DNA of 5,650 bases from Gammaproteobacteria bacterium. Lineage in GTDB: Bacteria; Pseudomonadota; Gammaproteobacteria; Francisellales; CACEW01. The DNA lies in NCBI GenBank assembly GCA_028282045.1, contig JANQIS010000001.1, forward strand, positions 1 through 5,650, given 5' to 3'. This document shows positions 1 through 5,484 of the stretch, piece after piece (position 1 is the first letter of the stretch; each line of letters starts with the position of its first letter). The position numbers were made by a program, and so were the translations under genes. The notes below the pieces were generated by a model that was not told where the DNA came from, did not search any database, and saw nothing but the letters and a program-made list of their open reading frames with translations.

Positions 1-124
1 GCAACGGCAGATAACGCCGGCGCATGGCTTTGATGGGTTGAATCAGGTTGTCATAAAACACGAATGATCTGGCCTGAATTGCGTCATGAAATGTCTGGAT
101 TTGGTGGCGGTGTCGGGTGGTCAT
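1..124 (-). CDS. Start of an unidentified protein, truncated by the left window edge
   Basis: This is the only frame that stays open to the left edge. Reading the minus strand from an ATG at 124-122 gives 41 codons beginning MTTRHRHQIQ and ending in a basic stretch, KAMRRRYLPL. I do not recognise the family. It would overlap the 3' end of the preceding gene by 41 nt, in keeping with the overlapping packing of this operon. No convincing Shine-Dalgarno sequence precedes the ATG, so the true start may lie further in, for example the GTG near residue 21 or the ATG at 25-23 (MRRRY). That the frame is coding is inferred only from its openness and from operon context. The rest of the gene lies outside the window. 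Confidence 0.4.
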   Translation of the reverse strand, partial: MTTRHRHQIQTFHDAIQARSFVFYDNLIQPIKAMRRRYLPL

Positions 125-404
125 GTTGTGGTATAACCGGGCCAGGGGAGAGTGGCAATACGGGTTGGTTTTGCCCATGTTCAAGTTGCCATAGCTTGGC
201 TTTGGCCTCCACCAGGCGTTGTAGATCTTTGTGCAGACGTTGTTGATATGCATGGACTCGTTGGCGCTGTTGGGTGATGAGCATATGGTGTGTGTGCTGA
301 TCTCCCCTAATGGCAGTAGCTTGATGCGCTGCATGAGGATTGGCCGGGATAACTGCCCAGGCTGTTGAACAGACGAGTAAAGAGAATGCGACTAAAAGTT
401 TCAT
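84..404 (-). CDS. Small exported histidine-rich hypothetical protein
   Basis: A 106-aa protein of unknown function. Residues 1-17 form a typical Sec signal peptide (MKLLVAFSLLVCSTAWA) with a probable signal peptidase I site after AWA, so the mature chain should be periplasmic or secreted. The Cys at 12 lacks a proper lipobox (Val rather than Gly/Ala/Ser before it), so a lipoprotein is unlikely. The mature part starts His-rich (HAAHQ, then DQHTHH at 35-40), continues with a Gln/Arg/Leu-rich helix likely to form a coiled coil (about 42-75), and ends in a Pro-rich tail (HDHPTPPPNP). The start is well supported: AGGAG lies 6 nt upstream and the ATG overlaps the cpdA stop as ATGA, implying translational coupling. 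Metal binding by the histidines is possible but only inferred. Confidence 0.75.
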   Translation of the reverse strand: MKLLVAFSLLVCSTAWAVIPANPHAAHQATAIRGDQHTHHMLITQQRQRVHAYQQRLHKDLQRLVEAKAKLWQLEHGQNQPVLPLSPGPVIPQHDHPTPPPNPDIS

Positions 405-1159
405 GATGATCTCCTAAGTAAAACGACTTGGCTGTTAATGTTTCCATTAGCATAGAGGGATAAACGACGATAGCCCACACCTGCAGAGGCCATAGGGGTA
501 AATTGTGTTGCAGCAATGGTGAACAATGCATAGCTGGACGGGCAGCTCAGCCAGTGAATATGGCCATCGTGATAGTCCCAGGCGCAGTGTACATGGCCCC
601 ACACGACGGCTTTTATTTGTGGGTGACGTTGGATAATTTGCTGTAAGACTTTTCGGTTATCCACTAGCGTTTCATCACTCCAGCCCTGAGCCATGCGTAT
701 GGGCGGGTGATGTAGCGCGATGATGGCATGTTGTCGGTGAGCGCAGAGCAATTGGTCTAACCGGATTAATTCTGATTCGGCTAATGTGCTGCTATATTGA
801 TAGCGACCGGGACCATTGGAATCAAGAGCAATAATCTGCCAGTGCTCATTCTGCCAATATTGGCTCTGCCAGTGTGGCTGTTGGGCTAAGTAGGCAGTAT
901 CGTCATGGTTGCCAGGTAAAATGAGAATAGGGCAATTGAGTATAGTCAGTTGTGAAGCCAGGTGCTCATAAGTTTGTGCTAACTCATCTTGAGCAGTGTC
1001 GCCGCTGAGCAATAATAAGTCTGGCAGCGCAGTTGCCCGGATATGATCGAGCACCTGTTGCAGTGTGTCGGTCGTGTTGATGCCGTTGTAGGTCGTTTGC
1101 GACTCAGCCAGCAAATGGCAGTCACTGATTTGCACGAGGCTGAACGGTTTAGAGGGCAT
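401..1159 (-). CDS. cpdA: 3',5'-cyclic-AMP phosphodiesterase (CpdA-type metallophosphoesterase)
   Basis: A cytoplasmic class III cyclic nucleotide phosphodiesterase that would hydrolyse cAMP to AMP and so lower Crp signalling. All calcineurin-like metal-binding motifs appear in order in the 252-aa product: DxH at about 13-15 (ISDCH), GD near 53 (LLSGDTAQDE), GNHDD near 82-86, the HHPP pair near 149-152, and GHVH near 187-190. No signal peptide or membrane segment is seen. The length is slightly below that of the E. coli enzyme (about 275 aa, from memory). The ATG overlaps the glnK 3' end by 11 nt and has AGGAG 10 nt upstream, inside the glnK coding sequence, so the two are probably translationally coupled. 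Its stop overlaps the next start (ATGA). Substrate is inferred from family; some relatives act on other phosphodiesters. Confidence 0.88.
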   Translation of the reverse strand: MPSKPFSLVQISDCHLLAESQTTYNGINTTDTLQQVLDHIRATALPDLLLLSGDTAQDELAQTYEHLASQLTILNCPILILPGNHDDTAYLAQQPHWQSQYWQNEHWQIIALDSNGPGRYQYSSTLAESELIRLDQLLCAHRQHAIIALHHPPIRMAQGWSDETLVDNRKVLQQIIQRHPQIKAVVWGHVHCAWDYHDGHIHWLSCPSSYALFTIAATQFTPMASAGVGYRRLSLYANGNINSQVVLLRRSS

Positions 1160-1487
1160 CAGGGCCAGTCTCCTGAGTGCGGATACGAATCACCTCATCC
1201 AATGTGGTGACAGTGATTTTGCCATCCCCCATTTTGCCGGTCTTGGCGGCTTCTAAAATAATGGTGAGCACTTCGTCGAGTTGACTCTCATCAATCATTA
1301 GCTCAAGTTTAGCTTTGGGTACGAAATCTACCGAATACTCGGCGCCGCGATACAGTTCAGTGTGACCTTTCTGGCGGCCAAAGCCTTTGACTTCGGTAAC
1401 GGTCATCCCTTGGATGCCGTATTCAATCAATGCCTCACGGACTTCATCCAGTTTAAAGGGTTTAATAATCGCGGTTATTAATTTCAT
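1149..1487 (-). CDS. glnK: Nitrogen regulatory protein P-II, GlnK type
   Basis: A 112-aa P-II signal transducer, full length for the family. Such trimers sense 2-oxoglutarate, ATP/ADP and, through uridylylation, glutamine. The T-loop is intact (FGRQKGHTELYRGAEY, 36-51) with the uridylylation Tyr51, the B-loop is present at about 82-90 (KTGKMGDGK), and the C-terminal RIRT motif at 101-104 supplies nucleotide-binding arginines. The opening MKLITAIIKP and the ending ETGPDAL resemble GlnK more than GlnB, and a divergent ubiK neighbour is the setting I recall for glnK in pseudomonads. The amtB gene, which usually follows glnK, is absent: cpdA follows instead with an 11-nt overlap. Its own ribosome binding site is weak. 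GlnK versus GlnB remains a judgement call. Confidence 0.93.
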   Translation of the reverse strand: MKLITAIIKPFKLDEVREALIEYGIQGMTVTEVKGFGRQKGHTELYRGAEYSVDFVPKAKLELMIDESQLDEVLTIILEAAKTGKMGDGKITVTTLDEVIRIRTQETGPDAL

Positions 1488-1511
1488 GCTGTAATTTGGT
1501 TATGGTCTTGC

Positions 1512-1538
1512 TTTGTATGGTAGCATAGTCGATGTCAA
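1512..1538 (-). promoter_or_regulatory. Candidate sigma-70 promoter for the glnK-cpdA operon
   Basis: On the minus strand a perfect -35 hexamer TTGACA occupies 1538-1533. A weak -10, TACAAA (1517-1512), follows after a short 15-bp spacer. It would give a leader of roughly 20 nt before the glnK ATG. The spacing is suboptimal and no activator site was recognised. Confidence 0.3.
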
Positions 1539-1554
1539 TCAGTTATGGGTACGC

Positions 1555-1560
1555 TACAAT
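1555..1560 (+). promoter_or_regulatory. Candidate -10 box for ubiK
   Basis: TACAAT, one mismatch from the consensus, lies in the 149-bp divergent spacer about 77 nt upstream of the ubiK ATG. No good -35 hexamer stands at the right distance, so this is weak. The spacer otherwise shows nothing recognisable beyond the glnK promoter candidate on the other strand. Confidence 0.2.
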
Positions 1561-1636
1561 AAGACAGGGTCAGATTATTTTAATGAGGTGGCCCGGTAAA
1601 ACGAAGCCAGATATCCGACTTTAAAAAGGAAATACC

Positions 1637-1870
1637 ATGATCGATGTAAAAATCTTTGAAGAAGCCGCCAAGAAAATTTGCGACAAACTGCCCGCTGGTC
1701 TGAAAAATGCTAAAGATGATTTTGAGGGCCATGTAAAATCCGTGTTACAGACCATGTTCAGTAAAATGGACTTGGTAACGCATAAGGAATTTGACCAGCA
1801 AAAAGCCGTCTTAAAACGTTGTGAACAAAAGATTAAAGCGTTGGAGAAGCAGTTACACGATAAGGCATAA
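1637..1870 (+). CDS. ubiK: Ubiquinone biosynthesis accessory factor UbiK (BMFP/YqiC family)
   Basis: A 77-aa protein matching the membrane fusogenic/BMFP family. The family member UbiK binds UbiJ and lipid and assists the soluble Ubi complex that makes ubiquinone, mainly under aerobic conditions. The layout is typical: an amphipathic N-terminal helix (about 1-25, with KKICDKLPAGLK), the conserved central pattern FSKMDLVTHKEFDQQKAVL (about 41-59), and a C-terminal coiled coil rich in Lys, Glu and Leu. AAGGA lies 6 nt upstream of the ATG, fixing the start. It is transcribed divergently from glnK. Its stop lies 20 bp from the displaced glycosyltransferase 3' end, suggesting that ubiK and the glycosyltransferase gene were once direct convergent neighbours. 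Confidence 0.92.
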   Translation: MIDVKIFEEAAKKICDKLPAGLKNAKDDFEGHVKSVLQTMFSKMDLVTHKEFDQQKAVLKRCEQKIKALEKQLHDKA

Positions 1871-1889
1871 ACAATGTAATGTGCATCGG

Positions 1890-1976
1890 TTAACTTTTTC
1901 TGTCGATGTGTGATTGTTTAAGTAATATCTGCAGCGCTTGGATTGCCTGTTCAATACTAATATCCTGGATGCCTAG
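1890..1976 (-). pseudogene. Displaced 3' end of the family 9 glycosyltransferase gene
   Basis: On the minus strand this stretch encodes the same 16 residues found near the end of the glycosyltransferase (LGIQDISIEQAIQALQ). It then carries a different tail, ILLKQSHIDRKS, and a stop at 1892-1890. It lies in a 66-codon open frame starting at 2090, but the upstream part of that frame shows no resemblance to the glycosyltransferase and lies inside the inserted DNA, so I do not call it a working gene. I infer that this was the original C-terminus before the insertion. The alternative is that it is a duplicate carried in with the unit. Confidence 0.7.
1930..1976 (+). repeat. 47-bp perfect direct repeat, left copy (attL-like)
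   Basis: Base-for-base identical to 3272-3318 over 47 bp, with both flanks diverging at once (C/T mismatch at 1929/3271, G/C at 1977/3319). The repeat lies in the same orientation 1342 bp from its partner. It contains two near-repeats of its own, TTGGATTGCCT (1938-1948) and CTGGATGCCT (1965-1974). These could be recombinase arms or could simply reflect the coded GIQ and AIQ peptides. Confidence 0.9.
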
Positions 1977-2022
1977 GTTAAATCTCTGCTGGCGAGGAAT
2001 GGCTGTTCGTATTTTTACTACT

Positions 2023-2050
2023 TTGATTTTATCGCTACATTTTAAATAAT
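2023..2050 (+). promoter_or_regulatory. Candidate sigma-70 promoter of the cargo gene
   Basis: TTGATT (2023-2028) and AATAAT (2045-2050) are separated by 16 bp, each near consensus, giving a leader of about 60 nt before the ATG at 2117. Just downstream is a short dyad, TTGTT-CTTA-AACAA (2051-2064), near the expected transcription start; in such AT-rich DNA it may be chance. The promoter lies within the inserted unit, so the cargo could be expressed independently of its site. Confidence 0.4.
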
Positions 2051-2116
2051 TTGTTCTTAAACAATTGAGAAAATAACTAGACAGACACACCAGAATGCAT
2101 TACAGGGAGGTAGTGA

Positions 2117-3244
2117 ATGCTAAGATCAGCAACAAAATTCTATTCAAGTTTTGAATTAAACCAAATGCCCTTACACCCTGCTTGGGATTGGGCGCCGGAG
2201 TTTTTGAATAAATTTAATTTGCAAGACTATATAACATCAATCCAAGGCTTACTTATATCTTTTTTCCAACAAGAAAGTGATAACTTGTTTAAAGTTCCTA
2301 AAGCAGAAAGAGAAAAAATAAAAGAAGTAATTGACTCTGATCTACGTAGTGTATTTGCCCATAACCACAAAAAGGAAGTGGAGGGACTGCCTTCTATATC
2401 GTACTTAAAACCTTATGGTTTGGAGTTACTCCATTATGCAATAAATTTGTTAAACGACATTAAAGAACTTAACACCTGCATTTTCGTTATCACTTATTAC
2501 GCGAATCAATTAAAACACCATAAAGACCCGTCGACTTTTTTAAATACCCTTATCCAACAATTATCTCAGTTGGAGCACATAGAAAATAAATTTATCAATG
2601 CCTTTGTTAACTCACAAGATGTCTCTTTTATGGATTCAGTCATCAAGGTTTTTGGGGGTCGACTTAACAAATTAGAAAATAGTATTTGGGTAGCACACCA
2701 ACACATGAAAGATCGTCATAAAGAAAAAAGGAAGAAACACCCAGTACCTACCTTTTTCAAAAGAAAATGGGCTAAGCTTTCTGCTTTGACCAGGTTCTGG
2801 CGATTTAATATAGAGTCCATTATGCCAGAAATTAACGATATGTTGAAAAGAGGTGATGTGCCCTCTGCTGATCCTATTGCCTGGCGCAGACGTGGATCGT
2901 GTGGTGATATAGTTGACGTTATACCTCAACCAGAGGATAAGCAAACAACAAACCCCACACCACCACTAGAGCAAGCTCAAGGTGAAGGTGGTAATGTTGC
3001 TGCAGGAATGGAACAACGTGGCCTTAGCGGTCTTAAGCGAAAGGGAAATCCTCCAGTCTATCAAGAAGAATTACTCATGTATCTTGCCAGGTATCCTGCT
3101 GGAGAAGAAGGAGATCACCATCCTGACATTGAGCCGCACATGTCTGCAATAAGAAAAGAATATAAAGCTCAATATGCTACTGTATTTATAAACAAGGAAG
3201 GTCAACAAGAGTCAGAAGAAAGTGCTCTCGATGCTAATGTATAA
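2117..3244 (+). CDS. Orphan 375-aa protein, cargo of the inserted unit
   Basis: I do not recognise this protein. Residues 1-245 look largely helical, with hydrophobic stretches at about 36-50 and 118-130 but no clear signal peptide or transmembrane segment. A strongly basic cluster lies at about 198-220 (KDRHKEKRKKH, then FKRKWAK). A low-complexity Pro/Gln/Gly linker follows (about 269-295). The C-terminal part has another basic spot (LKRKG, 306-310) and ends in an acidic tail, EGQQESEESALDANV. The start is secure: GGGAGG lies 6 nt upstream of the ATG. It ends with tandem TAATAA stops, 11 bp from the convergent glycosyltransferase stop. Base composition is much more AT-rich than the neighbours, suggesting acquisition. 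The acidic tail resembles the Glu-rich E-block of some Dot/Icm effectors, but that is weak evidence; a secreted effector, a DNA-binding protein or a defence protein are all open. Confidence 0.8.
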   Translation: MLRSATKFYSSFELNQMPLHPAWDWAPEFLNKFNLQDYITSIQGLLISFFQQESDNLFKVPKAEREKIKEVIDSDLRSVFAHNHKKEVEGLPSISYLKPYGLELLHYAINLLNDIKELNTCIFVITYYANQLKHHKDPSTFLNTLIQQLSQLEHIENKFINAFVNSQDVSFMDSVIKVFGGRLNKLENSIWVAHQHMKDRHKEKRKKHPVPTFFKRKWAKLSALTRFWRFNIESIMPEINDMLKRGDVPSADPIAWRRRGSCGDIVDVIPQPEDKQTTNPTPPLEQAQGEGGNVAAGMEQRGLSGLKRKGNPPVYQEELLMYLARYPAGEEGDHHPDIEPHMSAIRKEYKAQYATVFINKEGQQESEESALDANV

Positions 3245-3255
3245 TAAACAGTACT

Positions 3256-4374
3256 TCAACTAGCGAGTTTTTGCAGCGCTTGGATTGCCTGTTCAATACT
3301 AATATCCTGGATGCCTAGCTCGGGCTCTTGCAAAAGCTGAGATTCATCCGGTCCAAGCAACGCTTTGGGGCCGGGGTTATAAGGATATAAATGTGTCTGG
3401 CGCGCTTGTCTGCCTAAAAATGCTAATATCGGCACCTGTGCGCTTGAGGCCACGTGCATCGGTCCGGTGTCGTTGGTGATCATCAGATCTAATTGCGTTA
3501 TCACTGCCATAACAATACGCAAAGGAAGCTCTCCTGCCAGATTAATTGCGTTGGTCAGGGGCTCAGCGATACTGGCGCATAGTGTTTGTTCTGCCGGGCT
3601 ACCGATCACTAAGAACTGTGCCGGATGCTGCGTGTTCAACCACTGCCCCAGTGCAATAAAATGTTCTGCCGGCCAGCGTTTAATCGGTTTGCTGGCACCA
3701 GGTACCATACCGACCAATAGCTTTTCAGGGTCACGATGCTTAACTAGCCATTCTTGCGCAGCAGCCTGCTCTGTCGGTGTAAAGTATAGTTGTAATAATG
3801 GCTGCTCAGGGCGGGGAATATCAAGATGCTTAGCCAGGACAAATTTGCCCTCTACGGCATGGATTTGTGCCAGATCGGTGTCATCGATGATGGTCATTAA
3901 ACGATTCAAACCTTTGCAGGCGCGATTCCAGGCGATACGAATCGAGGCGCCAGTCATATAAATTACCGGCATCATCATACGCTGTGAAGCATGTGATAAA
4001 AACACTGCTTGAAAGCGTTTACGCCGCAGCACCGGCACCATTTTCAGCGCGCTAAGGTCAATGTTGCCCGACAATACTATCAGTTCATCAATGTACGGAT
4101 TGTTTATCAATACTTGGGCTGCGATGGGGCTAGCCAGCACCCCGACATGAGCTGTCGGGTAACGCTGTTTTATGGCTGGTAATAGTGGTGTCAGCCACAT
4201 GGTATCACCCAATGCGGTGGTGGCGACGATTAAGATGCGCGGCAGCTTGGCATCCCAGTGAAAACGCCGTGGAAACAACACGCGAAATAATCCCATCAAA
4301 ACATAAGTCAGACCATTTTTGATATAACGCCGGCAATAGCGGTAGATTGAGTATAACGGCCTATGTTGATTCAT
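3256..4374 (-). CDS. Glycosyltransferase family 9 protein (lipopolysaccharide heptosyltransferase-like)
   Basis: A GT-B fold sugar transferase of the ADP-heptose:LPS heptosyltransferase family, expected to act at the inner face of the cytoplasmic membrane on LPS core or a related glycan. The 372-aa product has a basic/hydrophobic leader that may touch the membrane (about 10-40), then the N-terminal motif ALGDTMWLTP (54-63). The C-terminal half has PGASKPIKRWP (225-235) and the diagnostic NDTGPMHVAS (301-310). I chose the ATG at 4374, 4 nt after the guaC stop. A TTG 11 codons upstream would overlap guaC and has no ribosome binding site. The last four residues, KLAS, follow the 47-bp repeat and probably came with the inserted unit, replacing a longer tail. 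Donor and acceptor cannot be read from the sequence. Confidence 0.88.
   Translation of the reverse strand: MNQHRPLYSIYRYCRRYIKNGLTYVLMGLFRVLFPRRFHWDAKLPRILIVATTALGDTMWLTPLLPAIKQRYPTAHVGVLASPIAAQVLINNPYIDELIVLSGNIDLSALKMVPVLRRKRFQAVFLSHASQRMMMPVIYMTGASIRIAWNRACKGLNRLMTIIDDTDLAQIHAVEGKFVLAKHLDIPRPEQPLLQLYFTPTEQAAAQEWLVKHRDPEKLLVGMVPGASKPIKRWPAEHFIALGQWLNTQHPAQFLVIGSPAEQTLCASIAEPLTNAINLAGELPLRIVMAVITQLDLMITNDTGPMHVASSAQVPILAFLGRQARQTHLYPYNPGPKALLGPDESQLLQEPELGIQDISIEQAIQALQKLAS
3272..3318 (+). repeat. 47-bp perfect direct repeat, right copy (attR-like)
   Basis: Partner of 1930-1976, lying inside the glycosyltransferase gene and coding on the minus strand for residues 353-368. The frame continues past the repeat edge with CAA in place of CAG (both Gln), then Lys-Leu-Ala-Ser and a stop. 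The family usually ends in an Ile/Ser-x-Glu...Leu helix of this type, so the repeat was clearly part of the gene before duplication. Confidence 0.9.
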
Positions 4375-4378
4375 CGAA

Positions 4379-5386
4379 TTATAAGGTCTTATGTGGCAGG
4401 CTCTCAATACGTGCTGCTGAAGTTATCAGCATATAGTTGAGCTTGCGCTGCAGCTCGCGAATAGTGGCTGCACCGCCATAGGTGAGTCCTGAGCGCAGGC
4501 CACCAATGATGTCGGCAATAATGGCCTCTTCGTTGTCACGATACGCCACTTCAGTGGCGACGCCTTCAGCGGTTTTCCACTCGGGCATATTGCCCATAAA
4601 ATCATCCTGAGCTTCGCGGCTGGCCATGCCGCGGTACATTTTTACCCGGCTACCATCGGCCTTGGTAATCACCTCCCCTGGTGTTGGGCCGGTACCGGCA
4701 AATAAGCCGCCCAACATGACGAAGTCGGCACCAAAGGCTAGCGCTTTGACAATATCACCTGGTGTGCGAATGCCCCCATCAGCGATAATCGAGCGGTCTA
4801 CACGCGTGCACTCTTGCACAGAGGTGAGTGTCGGTACGCCAAAGCCGGTTTTGATACGCGTACTGCACACCGAGCCACCACCAATGCCCACTTTAATAAT
4901 GTCAGCGCCATAAGAAGCCAGATAGTCTGCTCCGGCGTAGGTGGCGACGTTACCGGCGATAAGGCATTGCTCGGGAAGAATAGTACGCAATTGTTTTAAG
5001 GTGCGGCCAATATAGCGTGCGTGAGCATGAGCTACATCAACACAGAAGTAAGCAGCACCAGCATCACGCAGCGCCTCAGCGCGTTGTAGTTCATCTTCAG
5101 AGCACCCAACCGATACCACAACCGGATATTTACAGCGCTTAAATTCGGCTACGTTGGTTTCAATACTCATAAACCGATGCAAAAAACCGATGCCACCCTT
5201 GCCGCCGATAAAATTGGCCATTTTGGCGCCGGTGATGGTATCCATATTGGCCGTCATAATTGGCAGCTCAAGGTGCAGTTTTCCGCTGCGATCTGTCATA
5301 GAAATATCCACCAGACGGCGTGATTCGTAGTGGTTATAAGCTGGGATTAACAAAACGTCATCAAAAGTAAAAGCAGTGTGTGACAT
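4379..5386 (-). CDS. guaC: GMP reductase (IMPDH/GMPR family)
   Basis: Catalyses NADPH-dependent reductive deamination of GMP to IMP and ammonia, returning guanine nucleotides to the adenine branch. The 335-aa (beta/alpha)8 barrel starts with FTFDDVLLIPAY (7-18). It carries a nucleotide-binding/catalytic loop, GIGGGSVCSTR (167-177), with the nucleophile Cys174, then IADGGIRTPGD (201-211) for phosphate binding, YRGMASREAQ (251-260) and GGLRSGLTYGGA (295-306). The CBS pair found in most IMP dehydrogenases is absent, and the length fits GMPR rather than the roughly 490-aa IMPDH. Some details (TRIKTG, GGLRSG) are IMPDH-like, so a CBS-less IMPDH is the main alternative. No clear Shine-Dalgarno precedes the ATG, but the start fits the family N-terminus. 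The glycosyltransferase follows after 4 nt, implying one transcript. Confidence 0.85.
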   Translation of the reverse strand: MSHTAFTFDDVLLIPAYNHYESRRLVDISMTDRSGKLHLELPIMTANMDTITGAKMANFIGGKGGIGFLHRFMSIETNVAEFKRCKYPVVVSVGCSEDELQRAEALRDAGAAYFCVDVAHAHARYIGRTLKQLRTILPEQCLIAGNVATYAGADYLASYGADIIKVGIGGGSVCSTRIKTGFGVPTLTSVQECTRVDRSIIADGGIRTPGDIVKALAFGADFVMLGGLFAGTGPTPGEVITKADGSRVKMYRGMASREAQDDFMGNMPEWKTAEGVATEVAYRDNEEAIIADIIGGLRSGLTYGGAATIRELQRKLNYMLITSAARIESLPHKTL

Positions 5387-5397
5387 GGGTTTACCAG

Positions 5398-5433
5398 GAC
5401 AATTGTCTCAACCTCACAGTATAGCGGAGGTTG
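5398..5433 (-). promoter_or_regulatory. Two symmetrical sequences in the guaC upstream region, operator-like, with a candidate -10 box
   Basis: A perfect 10-bp palindrome, GACAATTGTC (5398-5407), is followed by a dyad CAACCTC-N11-GAGGTTG (arms 5409-5415 and 5427-5433). The dyad spacer holds TATACT on the minus strand (5423-5418), a good -10 box placing transcription start near 5411; the matching -35 is poor. There is no T-tract beside the dyad, so it is not an intrinsic terminator. A repressor or activator binding here could switch guaC, but the regulator is unknown, and it does not look like the E. coli PurR site. Confidence 0.4.
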
Positions 5434-5484
5434 TTATTGGATGGCTATGGGGAGTGTGTGCGCAAGAAACTGCTACAGGTATGT

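Larger units (their letters stand above)
1930..3271 (+). mobile_element. Putative 1.34-kb inserted unit in the 3' end of the glycosyltransferase gene
   Basis: The unit is one repeat copy plus the DNA up to the second copy; 1977-3318 is the equivalent choice. The evidence is the 47-bp direct repeat at both edges, the restored reading frame of the target gene at the right edge, an orphaned target 3' end at the left edge, and AT-rich content against GC-richer neighbours. This pattern is known for integrative elements that recombine into the 3' end of a gene and replace its last codons. No integrase, transposase, terminal inverted repeat or short target duplication is visible. The one cargo gene runs opposite to the target gene. 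It may be a cassette moved by a recombinase elsewhere, a deletion remnant of a larger element, or the product of homologous recombination. Confidence 0.6.

Noticed and set aside
1498..1511. Sigma-54-like GG-N10-GC pattern with TTGG and TTGC cores, next to glnK
   Set aside because: It is on the plus strand, pointing toward ubiK and away from glnK, and would leave a leader of more than 100 nt. A nitrogen promoter for glnK should face the other way, so I treat it as chance.
1884..1908. CATCG ... CGATG inverted repeat between ubiK and the orphan 3' end, as a terminator
   Set aside because: The stem is 5 bp with a 15-nt loop and no T-tract follows on either strand.
1930..1976. Xer/dif-type site as the attachment core
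   Set aside because: The core shows no resemblance to the gammaproteobacterial dif sequence as I know it and lacks its near-palindromic halves, so hijacking of XerCD is not supported.
1890..2090. 66-codon minus-strand open frame as an independent gene
   Set aside because: Its 3' part is the duplicated glycosyltransferase end, and its 5' part is AT-rich insert DNA without ribosome binding site or recognisable content. It is better read as a junction artefact.
2672..2944. 90-codon minus-strand open frame inside the cargo gene
   Set aside because: It lies wholly antisense to the well-supported 375-aa gene and has no start context, so it is a shadow frame.
1930..3271. Insertion sequence or transposon
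   Set aside because: No transposase motif, no terminal inverted repeats, and the 47-bp repeat is far longer than a usual target duplication.
3467..3961. 164-codon plus-strand open frame antisense to the glycosyltransferase
   Set aside because: The opposite strand has clear family motifs in the correct frame. The antisense product is Cys/Ser-rich with no recognisable domain.
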